A stretch of 64,000 nucleotides of DNA from Brevundimonas sp. UBA5866 (GTDB taxonomy: Bacteria > Pseudomonadota > Alphaproteobacteria > Caulobacterales > Caulobacteraceae), in assembly GCF_002432125.1 (NCBI RefSeq), contig NZ_DJFS01000018.1, positions 26,341 to 90,340 on the forward strand. Reading direction: 5' to 3'. Within the stretch, counting starts at the first letter, position 1. Each line of letters opens with the position of its first letter. The notes under the pieces are model-generated. The model had not been told where the DNA came from. It worked only from the letters and a program-made list of their open reading frames with translations, and did not search any database. Both the position numbers and the translations under genes were made by a program. This document shows, one piece after another, positions 21,228 to 32,100 of the stretch.

Positions 21228-22400
21228 ATGAGAGAAGCCGTCATCGTTTCCACAGCCCGCACGCCCATTGGCCGTGCCTATCGCGGGGCTTTCAACGACA
21301 CACCGTCGCCGACACTGGCGGGCCATGCCCTGCGTGCGGCAGCCGACAGGGCCGGGCTTGAAGGCGGCGAGATCGAGGATGTGCTTCTGGGCTGTGCCCT
21401 GCCGCAGGGCTACCAGCACACGATTGCCCGCAATGCGGTGCTTGCGGCGGGCCTGCCTGTTTCGGTCGCGGGCATGACGCTGGACCGGCAGTGCGCCTCG
21501 GGCCTGATGGCCGTGGCCACGGCGGCCAAGCAGATCATCACCGACCGCATGCAGATTACGGTCGGTGGCGGTGTGGAATCCATTTCCACCGTCCAGACGG
21601 TCGAGATGCGCGTCCAAAGCGATCCGACGGTGTTGGAAAAAGCTCCCGATGCCTATATCGCCATGCTCAACACCGCCGAGATCGTTGGCAAACGCTATGG
21701 GATCAGCCGCGAGGAATGCGACGCCTATGGCCTGATTTCACAGCAGCGCACGACCCAGGCCTATGAAGCCGGTGCCTATGCCGACGAATTGGCACCCATG
21801 CCGTCGCGCATGAAGGTGACGGACAAGGCCACGGGCGAGGTGTCCTACAAGGACGTGACCCTGACACGCGACGAAGGTTTCCGTCCCGACACCACACTGG
21901 AGGGACTGCAAGCCCTGCGTGAGGTCATTCCGGGCGGGATCGTCACGGCGGGCAATGCCAGCCAGTTGTCAGACGGGGCTTCGGCCTGTGTGCTGATGGA
22001 GGCGGGCGAGGCTGAGCGCCGTGGACTGCAGCCGATGGGGCGCTATGTCGGCATGGCGGTGGCCGGTGTGGAACCGGATGAAATGGGCATCGGTCCGGTC
22101 AAGGCCGTCCCGCCGCTGCTTGAGCGTTTCGGGCTGAAGGTCGAGGACATCGACCTTTGGGAACTGAACGAGGCCTTTGCCGTGCAGGTCCTTTACTGCC
22201 AGAAGGTGCTGGGCATTCCGCTGGAGAAGATGAACGTCAACGGCGGTGCGATCTCGATCGGCCATCCCTATGGCATGTCGGGTTCGCGGATGGTCGGCCA
22301 TATCCTGATCGAGGGCCGCCGCCGCAAGGCCCGTTATGGTGTGGTGACCATGTGCGTGGGCGGCGGCATGGGGGCCGCCGGACTGTTCGAAATCTATTGA
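21228..22400 (+). CDS. Acetyl-CoA acyltransferase (thiolase)
   Basis: About 390 residues, the usual thiolase length. Catalytic residues are present: nucleophile cysteine near residue 89 in LDRQCASG, histidine near 345 in GHPYGMSG, and cysteine near 374 in [20 protein letters not shown] and LNEAFAVQ are further family marks. It joins or cleaves acyl-CoA chains in fatty-acid degradation or acetoacetyl-CoA synthesis; which direction cannot be told. ATG 21228 has AGGG upstream; an in-frame GTG lies nine bases earlier. It is followed by a strong hairpin. Confidence 0.92.
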   Translation: MREAVIVSTARTPIGRAYRGAFNDTPSPTLAGHALRAAADRAGLEGGEIEDVLLGCALPQGYQHTIARNAVLAAGLPVSVAGMTLDRQCASGLMAVATAAKQIITDRMQITVGGGVESISTVQTVEMRVQSDPTVLEKAPDAYIAMLNTAEIVGKRYGISREECDAYGLISQQRTTQAYEAGAYADELAPMPSRMKVTDKATGEVSYKDVTLTRDEGFRPDTTLEGLQALREVIPGGIVTAGNASQLSDGASACVLMEAGEAERRGLQPMGRYVGMAVAGVEPDEMGIGPVKAVPPLLERFGLKVEDIDLWELNEAFAVQVLYCQKVLGIPLEKMNVNGGAISIGHPYGMSGSRMVGHILIEGRRRKARYGVVTMCVGGGMGAAGLFEIY

Positions 22401-22413
22401 CGGGGTCTATCGG

Positions 22414-22439
22414 GCGGGTGCGGATAAGGCCGCACCCGC
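22414..22439. terminator. Perfect hairpin between convergent genes
   Basis: GCGGGTGCGG pairs perfectly with CCGCACCCGC around the loop ATAAGG. It has no T-run, but sits between the thiolase and the convergent ATPase gene, so it may stop transcription from both sides. Confidence 0.6.
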
Positions 22440-22453
22440 GTGGCAGCCTGTCG

Positions 22454-25075
22454 TTAGGGTTCCCACGACTGAAGCTTGAGAACATGGCCCCCGAGCTTCT
22501 GGAAGGCCCGCTGACGGCAGGTCAGGACGATGACCTGCTGGTCCTTGGCCTGACGGTGCAGGGCGTTGAACATGTGTTCGATGCGGTCGTCATCAGAGTA
22601 GACCAGAGCATCGTCCAGAACGACGGGAATGGGGCGGTTGTCGCGGGCCAGCAGGCGGGCGAAGGCCAGCCGTGTCAGGATCGACAACTGCTCGCGCATG
22701 CCGCCGCTCAGTTTGTCCACGGCCTCGTCCTGACCTTTGCGTATCAGGCTTTCGGGCAGCAGGGCCTGGTCGTCGAAGGTGATGGCCACATCCTCGAACA
22801 GCATGGACAGCAAGGGGCGCAGTTCTTCCATCACCGGCGCAAGGTACAGGTCCTTGGCTTCCTGACGGGCGCTTTCCAGGGCGCTTAACAGGCGTTGGAG
22901 GATGGCGATCTCGTGCTCGAACGCGCCCACACCCTGTTCGGCGGCTTCCAGTTCTTCGCGCCGCTCGTTGATTTTTTCCTCGACGGCTTCGTCGGAACGG
23001 GCCTTGATCAGGGCGTTATGGCTGGCGATCTCGACCTGAAGCTGGTTGCTCTCTTTTTCGGCGGCCGATTTGACCGATTGGGCGCGCTGAAGATTGGCCT
23101 GGGCGAACTCGAAGTCGGTCGCCGAGCTTTCTGCCTCGCGCACCTTGGCTTCTGCCTCTTCCACGCGGGCCTGCTCGGCGAGCAGGGCGGCTTTCAATTG
23201 CGCCAGCCTTGCCGGATGCTCGTCGGGCGCACCCAGTTGCTCGCCCATCTGCCTGAACCGGCTGTCCAGCGGGCTGTGGCGGGTGGAGATTTCGACATAG
23301 CGGTTGGTGGCGCTGTCGAGTGCCAGACTGCTGGTCTTCTGGGCTTCGATACAGGTGTGGCGGTGTGTTTTGGCGGCTTGGAACGCCGCCTCCAGGACGT
23401 CGCATTCAGGCAGGTCTTCGGGCACGTCCCTCGCAGCCAGTTCGCAAGCGGACACCTCCTGTTGCAGGGCTTCGATACCGTCAGGAGCCAGCGCGCCCAG
23501 ACGCGCCGTCTCGGTTTCGATGCGGCCCATGATGTCTCTGGCCTGATCCTGTCGCAGACGCGCCGCGGCCAGACTTTCGACGCCCAGCGCAGTCAGCAGC
23601 TGGCGATGCTTTTCTTCGCAGGCGGCCAGTTCGGCGGCATCGTCCACACTGTTCGAGCGCAGTTGGATGGTGCCGATGCCCGGAGCGGTCAGGGCGGTGC
23701 GACCGGAATAGTGGCGCTCCTGCGAGGGTTCGAGCGCGACGCCGTCCATCAGGATCCGGTGGCTGGCTCCGCTGTCGTATTCGACGATGACGGACGGCCG
23801 GGCGTTGTCGCGGATGGTCCGCAGTTTGAGCAGGGTGTTCTCCAACTCCTGCAACTCGGCCAGCGCGCTGTCGGGAACGGTCTTGGCCGACAGGTCGGCC
23901 CTCAGCGATTCAATCGCAGTGCGTGAGGACAGGGCTTTGTCGAGACTGTCCTTCAGGGTCTGCAGACGTTTGGCGGCCTCGGTCGCGCGTTGGAAAAGGT
24001 CGTGTTTCTCCAGAGCGGACCGCGCGTCGGCTTCGGCCTTTTCGGCGGCGCTTGCGGCTTCGCGGGCGCGATGCTCAGCGTCCTTGGCCTCTTCACGATG
24101 GCGGGTCGCTTCGACGAGAAGCGGTTCCAGCGTCTTCAGCTCTTGCGTGACGGTGGCATAGGCTTCCAGTGCGCTCTGGAACTGATCCAGTTCGCGCTGT
24201 GCCGCGTCACGATTGGTCAGTGCCAGCTTCAGCTCGGCCTTCAGGCGTTCCAGAACCTCATGCCGCGATTTGGCGGCTTCGAATTGGCTTTGGGCCGTGG
24301 CCAGTGCCGCGTCACGCGCTGCAACCTCTTCAGGGCTGTTGAGCTCCTTGAGGCGACGGTTCTGGCTGGCTCTTTGATCGAGAGCGACGCGCAGGGCGTC
24401 CACATCCGCGCCCAGCTTTTCGATTTCGGACCGAAGCCGGTCACGCTTATCGAGTGCGGCATGATACCGGCCGCCGACCTTCGGGCGTCCCGTGGCCGTG
24501 ACCAGTTCTTTCAGAGCGGCCTCGGTCGCGGACTGGATTTCGGCCATACGCCGCCCGCCGGTGATGGCTTCGACCTCGCCCTGTACGGAATGGAGCAGGT
24601 CGGTGCGGGCCGTGGTTTCGTTCTCGTCCTCGGCCTTCGTGCGGCGTTCCCAGCCGGTGACGCCCTGTTTGACCCAAAGTAGCGCGGCAGGTCCGCTGGT
24701 GGCGTCACCCAGCAGTTCACCGATGAAGCCCTCGGCCTCGTCCGCCTGTGCGATCAGGCGGCCGCTGTCCAGATCGACCACCTGGGCCACCGCCTTGCCG
24801 AGGAACTGTTTGGTGATGCGATAGCGCCCCTTGGCCGTGGTGATGTCGGCTTCCACACGGGGGGAGCCGCCGCTGTAGGGACGAAGCGACATCACATCCG
24901 CCGAACGGCTGGAATGTTTGGCGAAGAACAGGGCGGTCAGGGCCTCGAAACTGGTCGATTTGCCGAACTCGTTCGGTGCGGCCAGGACGTTTACGCCATC
25001 GCTCAGTCCTTCGATGGAGACGCCATGTCCGTCAAAGCGTTTGACGTTGAAAAGGCGCAGGGCATCGAGCCTCAT
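22454..25075 (-). CDS. SbcC/YhaN-like coiled-coil ATPase
   Basis: 873 residues with SMC/Rad50 architecture. The N-terminal ATPase half has the Walker A variant APNEFGKST near residues 33-41. Long coiled-coil arms fill the middle (about 180-700). The C-terminal half has the ABC signature KLSGGMREQ, Walker B VVLDDALVYSDD and a late histidine-region IVLTCRQ. The N-terminal half resembles YhaN-type AAA domains. No zinc-hook CxxC is obvious. With the upstream phosphoesterase it should form an SbcCD/MR-like complex on DNA ends. Its ATG overlaps the stop of that gene as ATGA, and it is the third gene of the DUF4011-helicase operon. Confidence 0.88.
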   Translation of the reverse strand: MRLDALRLFNVKRFDGHGVSIEGLSDGVNVLAAPNEFGKSTSFEALTALFFAKHSSRSADVMSLRPYSGGSPRVEADITTAKGRYRITKQFLGKAVAQVVDLDSGRLIAQADEAEGFIGELLGDATSGPAALLWVKQGVTGWERRTKAEDENETTARTDLLHSVQGEVEAITGGRRMAEIQSATEAALKELVTATGRPKVGGRYHAALDKRDRLRSEIEKLGADVDALRVALDQRASQNRRLKELNSPEEVAARDAALATAQSQFEAAKSRHEVLERLKAELKLALTNRDAAQRELDQFQSALEAYATVTQELKTLEPLLVEATRHREEAKDAEHRAREAASAAEKAEADARSALEKHDLFQRATEAAKRLQTLKDSLDKALSSRTAIESLRADLSAKTVPDSALAELQELENTLLKLRTIRDNARPSVIVEYDSGASHRILMDGVALEPSQERHYSGRTALTAPGIGTIQLRSNSVDDAAELAACEEKHRQLLTALGVESLAAARLRQDQARDIMGRIETETARLGALAPDGIEALQQEVSACELAARDVPEDLPECDVLEAAFQAAKTHRHTCIEAQKTSSLALDSATNRYVEISTRHSPLDSRFRQMGEQLGAPDEHPARLAQLKAALLAEQARVEEAEAKVREAESSATDFEFAQANLQRAQSVKSAAEKESNQLQVEIASHNALIKARSDEAVEEKINERREELEAAEQGVGAFEHEIAILQRLLSALESARQEAKDLYLAPVMEELRPLLSMLFEDVAITFDDQALLPESLIRKGQDEAVDKLSGGMREQLSILTRLAFARLLARDNRPIPVVLDDALVYSDDDRIEHMFNALHRQAKDQQVIVLTCRQRAFQKLGGHVLKLQSWEP

Positions 25076-26196
25076 TTCGATGTCTCCTGAAGGTGGCGGT
25101 ACAGCCGCGACAAAGCCGATCCCGCGACAGAGCGGTCCTGTGCGGACAGGGCCGCATTGTTCACATCGGCCATCAGGGCGTTGGCCGCCTCGCGCAGGGC
25201 GCCGGACAGCTCGATACTGTCCAGATCGGATGGATCATATTCGATCTCAAGGTCGTCCAGTGACAGGTCGAACCATGCGAAGTCGTGACGCGTCTGCTCG
25301 GCGCGGTCCAGCAGGGCCGAGTGTTCGGCCACGCGTGTGTGGCCGCTGGCCCTGACCTTCCACAGGCTGTGACGTCGCTGTCCCATCTCCGGCAGGATGG
25401 CGTCCAATGCCGCCGGGGCCGAACTGGCCGTCATCAGGTGTAGGTCATGGCTGCGCCAGTCAAACGTGCCGGTGGGCACTGCCTTCATTTCCGGCTTTGC
25501 CCCGCGCGCGGCGATGGAGACGACAAAGGCCTCGCCCGGGCGATTGTGCTTGAAGCGATCCGGCTCCGGCGTGCCGCTGTAGTAGGTGCGATCGTCCACC
25601 TGCATGGCACCGTGCCAGTCGCCCAGCGCCAGATAATCCAGCCCCGACTGGCGCGCGCGATCCGGCGCGATGACGTCGTGGGTCGAGGCGTCTTCGGTAA
25701 AGTTCTGGATGGCCCCGTGGGCTAGTCCGATCCGCAGGGCGGTATCGTCCAGACCGCTTTCGCCCATCCATTCGGTCAGGTCACGGCCCGGACGCCTGAA
25801 GGTACAGGGCGCGGGCAGCACATAGGCGTTCGGCCCCACCGAAATCGGTGACGGCTCGACCGCCAGAATGACGTTGGGGGGCGCATCACCCGCCATGCGC
25901 TGCCAAAGCTCGCTGGCCTGAAGCGAGTCATGGTTGCCCGGCAGTATGATCCAGTGGATGTCCTCGTGCTGGGCCATCTCCGTCATCGCCTGACGTCGGA
26001 CATCGGGCGCGGGTGTCTCGCTGTCGAAGGTGTCGCCGGCCAGCAGGACCGTCGGGGCGTTCTGCTCACGTGCATGGCGCGCCAGCTTGCCCAGCACCGC
26101 ATGGCGTGCCTCGCGCAGACGGCCCGGCAGATCGCCTTCGAAATTGCCGAACCGCTTGCCGAGGTGAAGGTCGCTTGAGTGGATAAACCTGAACAT
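25072..26196 (-). CDS. SbcD/Mre11-like metallophosphoesterase
   Basis: 374 residues. The five phosphoesterase motifs are visible: SSDLHLG near residue 8, LAGDTFDS near 53, LPGNHDS near 85, the histidine in LAHGAIQ, and GDWHGAM, which coordinate two metal ions. A C-terminal helical part would dock to the ATPase. Expected to be a DNA nuclease subunit paired with the coiled-coil ATPase encoded directly downstream (four-base overlap). It begins only two bases after the stop of the large helicase gene, so the three proteins are made together. Confidence 0.9.
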   Translation of the reverse strand: MFRFIHSSDLHLGKRFGNFEGDLPGRLREARHAVLGKLARHAREQNAPTVLLAGDTFDSETPAPDVRRQAMTEMAQHEDIHWIILPGNHDSLQASELWQRMAGDAPPNVILAVEPSPISVGPNAYVLPAPCTFRRPGRDLTEWMGESGLDDTALRIGLAHGAIQNFTEDASTHDVIAPDRARQSGLDYLALGDWHGAMQVDDRTYYSGTPEPDRFKHNRPGEAFVVSIAARGAKPEMKAVPTGTFDWRSHDLHLMTASSAPAALDAILPEMGQRRHSLWKVRASGHTRVAEHSALLDRAEQTRHDFAWFDLSLDDLEIEYDPSDLDSIELSGALREAANALMADVNNAALSAQDRSVAGSALSRLYRHLQETSK

Positions 26197-26198
26197 GG

Positions 26199-29100
26199 CT
26201 ACTCTGGCAGTTGGGCGGCGAGGTGCGCGCGCGCACGCTCTATAGCCTCATCCAGCCGCGCCCGCGATGGCGTCGCCAGACGCTCCAGACCCAGCAGGCG
26301 GGACAGTTCGCGTGTCGGGTCCGGCTCTTCCAGCAGATCGCGGTGCGTGACAACGACGTGCGCCAGTTCGGCCAATGGAATATCCGCAACCGAACGCCGC
26401 GCGTCGTCTCCGACAGGCTGACGGTAGGGTACGAGATCGGACACGCTTCCAGCGGCCCACACGAATTCCCCGCTGGATTCAAATGTGAGGTCGCAGGTCT
26501 TCAGATGCATCTCGATACGCTCTCTGATCCTTGAACCAGTTTTCAGCCAGCCGTGAGCCCGAGCGATCCTCTGGCACAGAATGTCTTTCCGCACGGGGGC
26601 CTCGGTCGCCATGACCGCATCGATCATCGCTTGAAGCGTCGGGCGATAGACAAAGTCGTAAAAGCTGTCCGGATCGGCACTGAAGGAAGAAAGGTCGGTC
26701 AACCGATAGACCGGCGCATCCGTGGGCGGGGCAGCCGACGCGGCGCTGTGGGGTTCGTCCACGGGGCTGTCCGTAACCTTTTCGGGCTCTGGTTCAAAAC
26801 CTGAGGGCACATCGGGCAGCAAAAGCGGATCATCGCGGATTTCCACGATGTCCTCGACCTCGTGACCCATGTCCCAGTGCGCCGTGGTCCGGGTGTCTTC
26901 GGCGCGGCGGTCACGGCATGCGGCCAGCAGGTCCTGCAGGTCTTTGTCCAGGCGCTCGGCGCAGGCGGCGTGGTCATGCCACCAGTCGGTGGACCAGACG
27001 CGCAGTATGTTCCAGCCCAGCCCCCTGAGAACCTGCTCGCGCACCTTGTCGCGGTCACGGGCGGTGGCTGCACTGTGATAGGTCGCGCCGTCGCATTCCA
27101 CACCCGCCAGATAGGCACCGGGCAGGTCGGGATGGCGCACGCCGAGGTCGATACGGAAGCCGGACATGCCGACTTGAGGCACGACGATCCAGCCGCGCTT
27201 TTCCAGTTCGGCGGCGACGGCTTCCTCGAACGGTGAATCAAACCCGCCCATAGAGTCCGTGGCTTGGGCCGCAAGGGCGATGCCGCCGCGTTCGGCATAG
27301 TCGAGGAAGGTCTTCAGATGATGGACGGCCAGCGCCTTGGTGCGCGTGATGTCGATCTGGTCGGCGGTGAAGCCGGAGAAGACGATCAACTCCTGTCGTG
27401 CACGAGTCACGGCCACGTTCAGGCGCTTCTCGCCGCCCTCTTTGTTGAGCGCGCCGAAGTCCATTGTCAGCCTTCCGGCGGCATCCTTCCAGAAGGTGAT
27501 CGAAAACAGGATCACATCGCGCTCATCACCCTGAACATTTTCAAGGTTCTTGACGATGGTGGGTTCGACCCGCTCCTCCGCGAAGAACCATTCCAGTTCC
27601 GGCTCATTACGCCGCGCCACGTCCAGCAGGTCCATGATCAGGCTCTGCTGCTGGGCGTTGAAGGTGATGACCCCCAGTGTCGGACGGCTGCTTTCCGGCA
27701 GGGCCAGCCATGAGCGCATGCGGAGGACGGCTTCGTCGGCGATGGCCTGGGCTTCAATGCGGTTGGTGCGCGACTTGCCTCGGTCGTAGATGCCGTTCGG
27801 AACCTTGCGCAGCTGTACCGCGCGGTCATCGACCTGTGGCGACGGGAAGGTGACCAGCCTGTTCTGGTAATAGTGATGGTTGGAGAAGGCGATCAGTGAC
27901 TCGCTGCGGCTGCGATAGTGCCAGCGCAGGTCACGTACGGGGATGCCCGAGGCCTTGGCCTCGTCGAGGATGCTCTCCAGATCTTTTTCATGATCTTCGA
28001 CGTCCTCCTCTTCTTCATTTCGGCCGAAGAAGCTGGTCGGCGGCAGCTGTTTGGGATCACCGACAATGATGGTTTGACGGGCGCGGGCGATGGCCCCGAC
28101 GGCATCCCAGGTCGTGATCTGTGACGCCTCGTCAAAGATCACCACGTCGAACAGTGTCTGGTTCGGCGGGAAATACTGGGCGATCGACAGGGGTGACATC
28201 AACATACAGGGGGCGAGTTTGCCGAAATAGTTCGGCATTCGCCCAATCATGTCGCGGATGGACTGGCTGGGGCGTTGCAGTTCCATCTGGTGGCGCAGCA
28301 GCCCCAGTTCGGAGTTGCGCGGCACGCTTTGGACCGGCGGAAGGTCGCGGTTCAGGGCGGCGATAACGCGCTGGGCCGCGTGTTTGCGCACCATGTCGTC
28401 GATCTCGCGGAACTCCGAGATCATGTTTTCATGCTGGAAGCGCCTGAAGCTATTGAGCTCCGGCACACTGTCCATCACCTGGGGCAGCCACCATCGGACA
28501 TAGGCCAGGGTAAAGCGGGCACGGCTTTCTTCTGGCGGGATGTCACCGCGCTCCACCGCTTCGACCACGCTGGACAGGCCGTGCGCCACGGCCTGACGGC
28601 GGGTGTGGCACCAGCTGGACCAGTTTCGCAGCAGACGCTTCTGCTGGTCCAGTTCATCCAACTGTCGGGACAGATCGGCCAGCCCGTCGGGGGTATCTCC
28701 CCACGGGGGTGTACGCTCGGAAAGGGCGGCGAAGTCTTTCAGCGCGATGTTGAAGGCCTCTGTCGCCGCGATCAGGCGCTTGGCGACGGGGACGACGTTG
28801 TCGCCCATGTGTTCAGACCCCAACCACTGGCTGATACGGGTGATCAGGGCGGATATGTCGGCAGTCTCGCGCCCCGGCAGACGCAGGGCCGCGCGCAGGC
28901 TGGCGGCGAGCTGGAGCCGATCGGCAACCTCCTGGATCGGCGTGTCGAGGCCGCGCACAGGCAGGGGCAGCCCGTTCAGTCCATTGGCCTCGATCAGGCC
29001 CAACTGTTCGCGCATTACCCGCAGCCGTCCCAGATCGGTGTCCGGATTGACGGTTCCGCTCTCGGCATAGGATTGCAGCAGGCGCGTGATCTTGCGGCGT

Positions 29101-32100
29101 CCCAGTGCGGACATCGGCCAGAAGGAGGCCGAGGCTTCGCGCCATTCGCGGTCCAGCCGGTCCAGCTCTATGGTAGCCAGCGACGAGGGCGTAAAGCGTG
29201 CCCCCATCTGCGCTTCGTTATCGCGATAGATGCCGATCGCGGCTTCGAGATTTTTCAGGTCTTCGGCACAGCGCCCATAGGCCTGATGGAAGGCGATGGA
29301 CACATCATGTCCTTCGGCCTGGACAAGGGCATGCGCCAAAGCCCTGCATGCCGTGAGTTCGGTCGATACCGGATGGTCTGCCGCCGACAGGCCCAGCGAC
29401 TGGCGCAAGGCGTCCAGCGCATTTTCCAATACATCCGCCGCCGTACGCAGACCGCGACCGGACGCCAGCAGGGCGTCCTGCCTGCCGCTGGTCCATTCGG
29501 CGATGTCGACCAGATGCAGCGACGGGTGCCGCTCGATCGAGGCGTAAACCTTGCCGAGCTGATCGGCGATGTCCTCGAGTTTGGCCAGTGTGACCGCGTC
29601 GACATCCTGCGGCTTGGGCCAGTCCAGAACGGGGGTGTAGACGTCCCTGTCACGCAGTTTCAGGCCAAGCGCGCGATAGGCGGTCCAGCCATTCGGATAG
29701 GGGTGGTGCAGGGCCGTGACATAGGCGTTCAGCTGATCACGGCGAACCTTGAGGCGCTCGTTGATCGTGATCCATTCTTGGGCGTCAGTTTTGACGCTGT
29801 TCTCCCATGCCGCCTTGAGCTGGGACAGGAACTGCCTGCGGTCGGCCTTGTTCGAGTGCAGTTCGATACAGAAATCGCCGAGACCATGCTCTCGCAGACG
29901 GCGATAGACCACGTCGAGAGCGGCGGTCTTTTCAGCGACAAACAGTACCGATTTCCCGACCGCCAGACAGTTGGCGATCATATTGGCGATGGTCTGGCTC
30001 TTGCCGGTGCCGGGCGGGCCGACGATGACGAAGTCGCGCCCTTGTGCCGCGGCGAGGCTGGCCGCGGTCTGCGATGAATCCGACGGCAGAAGGCAGACGA
30101 TATCGGCCGGATCATAGGTCTGGTCGAGCGTGTTCTCGTCAATAAAGGTGCCAGACCCGTCGCCGCCATTTTCAAAGGGTTTGTCGGGCGTATCGATCAG
30201 GTGTTTGACGACGCGGTTCTGACGAAGCGCATCGGTCCGTTCGACCAGATCCTTCCACATCAGGAATTTGGCGAACGAGAAGGTCGAGAGCGCGGCTTCG
30301 TCCACGACCTCCAGACCCGGCGCATCGCGGACGGCCAGACGCGCCGCGGCCAGAAGCTGCGGTACATCCACACCGTTGTCGTCCATCGGCAGGTCGGCGA
30401 GATGGTGCAGCTTCAGTTCGAACTCCCGCTCCAGAAACTGCAGCAGGGTCGAGTTGAAGCGCGGCTCGTCCTCGTGGAAACGGATACGGAACGGCGCATT
30501 GGCGCTGCGGCGCTCCAGCTTGACCGGCACGAGCAGAAGCGGGGCGCGATAGGTTTTCTGGTCTTCGGCCTTTCGCTTCCAGCGCAGGAAGCCGACGGCC
30601 ATGAACAGGGTGTTTGCGCCCCCTTCGGCCAAGTCGTTCTTGACCTGTCTGTGCAGGTCGATCAGGCGCGCGTTGAGCTGGGGCCCGTCCAGCGGAGAAG
30701 CCAGTTCGTCGCGCTGCAACGCCTCGGCGGCAAAGTGGCGCTGAATGTCGCGCCCGTGAACCTCGCGGTAGAGTTCGGCATCACGCTCTCCCAGAGGATT
30801 CTGTTCCGGCAGGGAGATGATCTGGACCGCCGCTCCCCCCGCCAGACGGTCTTCGAGATAGGCCACATCCGGGCAGATGAAGGGGATTGTCTTCTTCGTT
30901 TCCGGAAAGTTCAGCAGGCGGTTGCGCAGCGTCAGGTCCAGAAGCTTCTTCTGCCAACGGTCGATACGGCCCGAGGCGGTGGTGGGCTTTTGCTCGACCT
31001 GGTCGCCGGCAAGATGATCAAAGGTCGGCGCTGCGGGCAACGGAAGGTCGCTGACGGGAACGGCTGCGTCATCGGCTTCCGTCATGGCGCGAGCCATCGG
31101 CTGATGCGAGGCGAGGGGGGTAATCCCGCCACTGCGCGCGCGCCGCACATCGATGGACGCCACGAAGGCACCGGCCTCTTCCTCGCTCATGCGATTGTCC
31201 AGAGCGCGCTGCGCCTGTTCAAACGTCATGGCGGGGCGGTGGGTCACGCCCGTTGTCTCGAACACAATCATCTCGCGCGAGGCGAGCGCCTTGCGAACCT
31301 CCATCTGGTCCGTTTCGATCGAGTTGGCGAAGGTTTTGGAGGTCAGCCACACACCCACGGCGGCATGGCCGTGGAACATCAACACAACGGGATGAAGGCC
31401 GGTGGCCTCCAGCGCGGAGGCGAACAGAAGCGTGGTATCGAGACAGGTGCCCAGCTTTTCCTGTTCGATCGTCAGGGGGCGGCGGACCTTCTGGCCGCGA
31501 TGCTCGAAGCTCGCAGGGGGCTCGGCATAGAAAATGCCCATGCCGGTCACAGCAGAATAGACCGCAGCGGTCAGCATATAGGCGCGTTTGGGATCGTTGG
31601 TCTGATAGCCGTCAAGGCCGCTGGGCAGGCCGTGGGCCGCCAGCCGCTCTGCCGCCTTTCTCAGCACCCCCGAGATGGCCGGGTCATTGGGCATGACAAA
31701 GGCGGGCAGCAGTTGCGCCATGTCATTCACACCGCCCCATTCATCGCGCGCCAGCAGGCGCACGGGGAAGGTCTGTTCCTGCAGAACCTCGGAGCCGCAT
31801 GTCAGCCGCAGGGAAATTTCACCGCGCTCGGCCTCATTCAGTCCGGCCAGATAGTCGGCGTCCAGCACGATGCGACGGTCGGAAATCTGGATGCGGTCGA
31901 GGGGGAGGAGGCGGTCGATCTGCCAGACTTTCGGCCGCAGAAATGCCGGTGACGACACCAGCTCCAGCCGACAGTTCTCGTAGGTCGCCTCTCCGGGGTT
32001 CTGGATTTCAACCGACCGGAGAACGGGGACAGCGTTCTGATACGAAGCGTAGGTGAAGCTGCCAGCGATGTCGGCTGTGAAACCGGGCGTGCGAACCTCG

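Noticed and set aside
28275..30077. Long open frame opposite the DUF4011 helicase (also 30201-31952)
   Set aside because: Mirror of GC-rich coding sequence on the other strand; no ribosome site or family-like protein sequence, while the minus-strand gene has clear helicase motifs.
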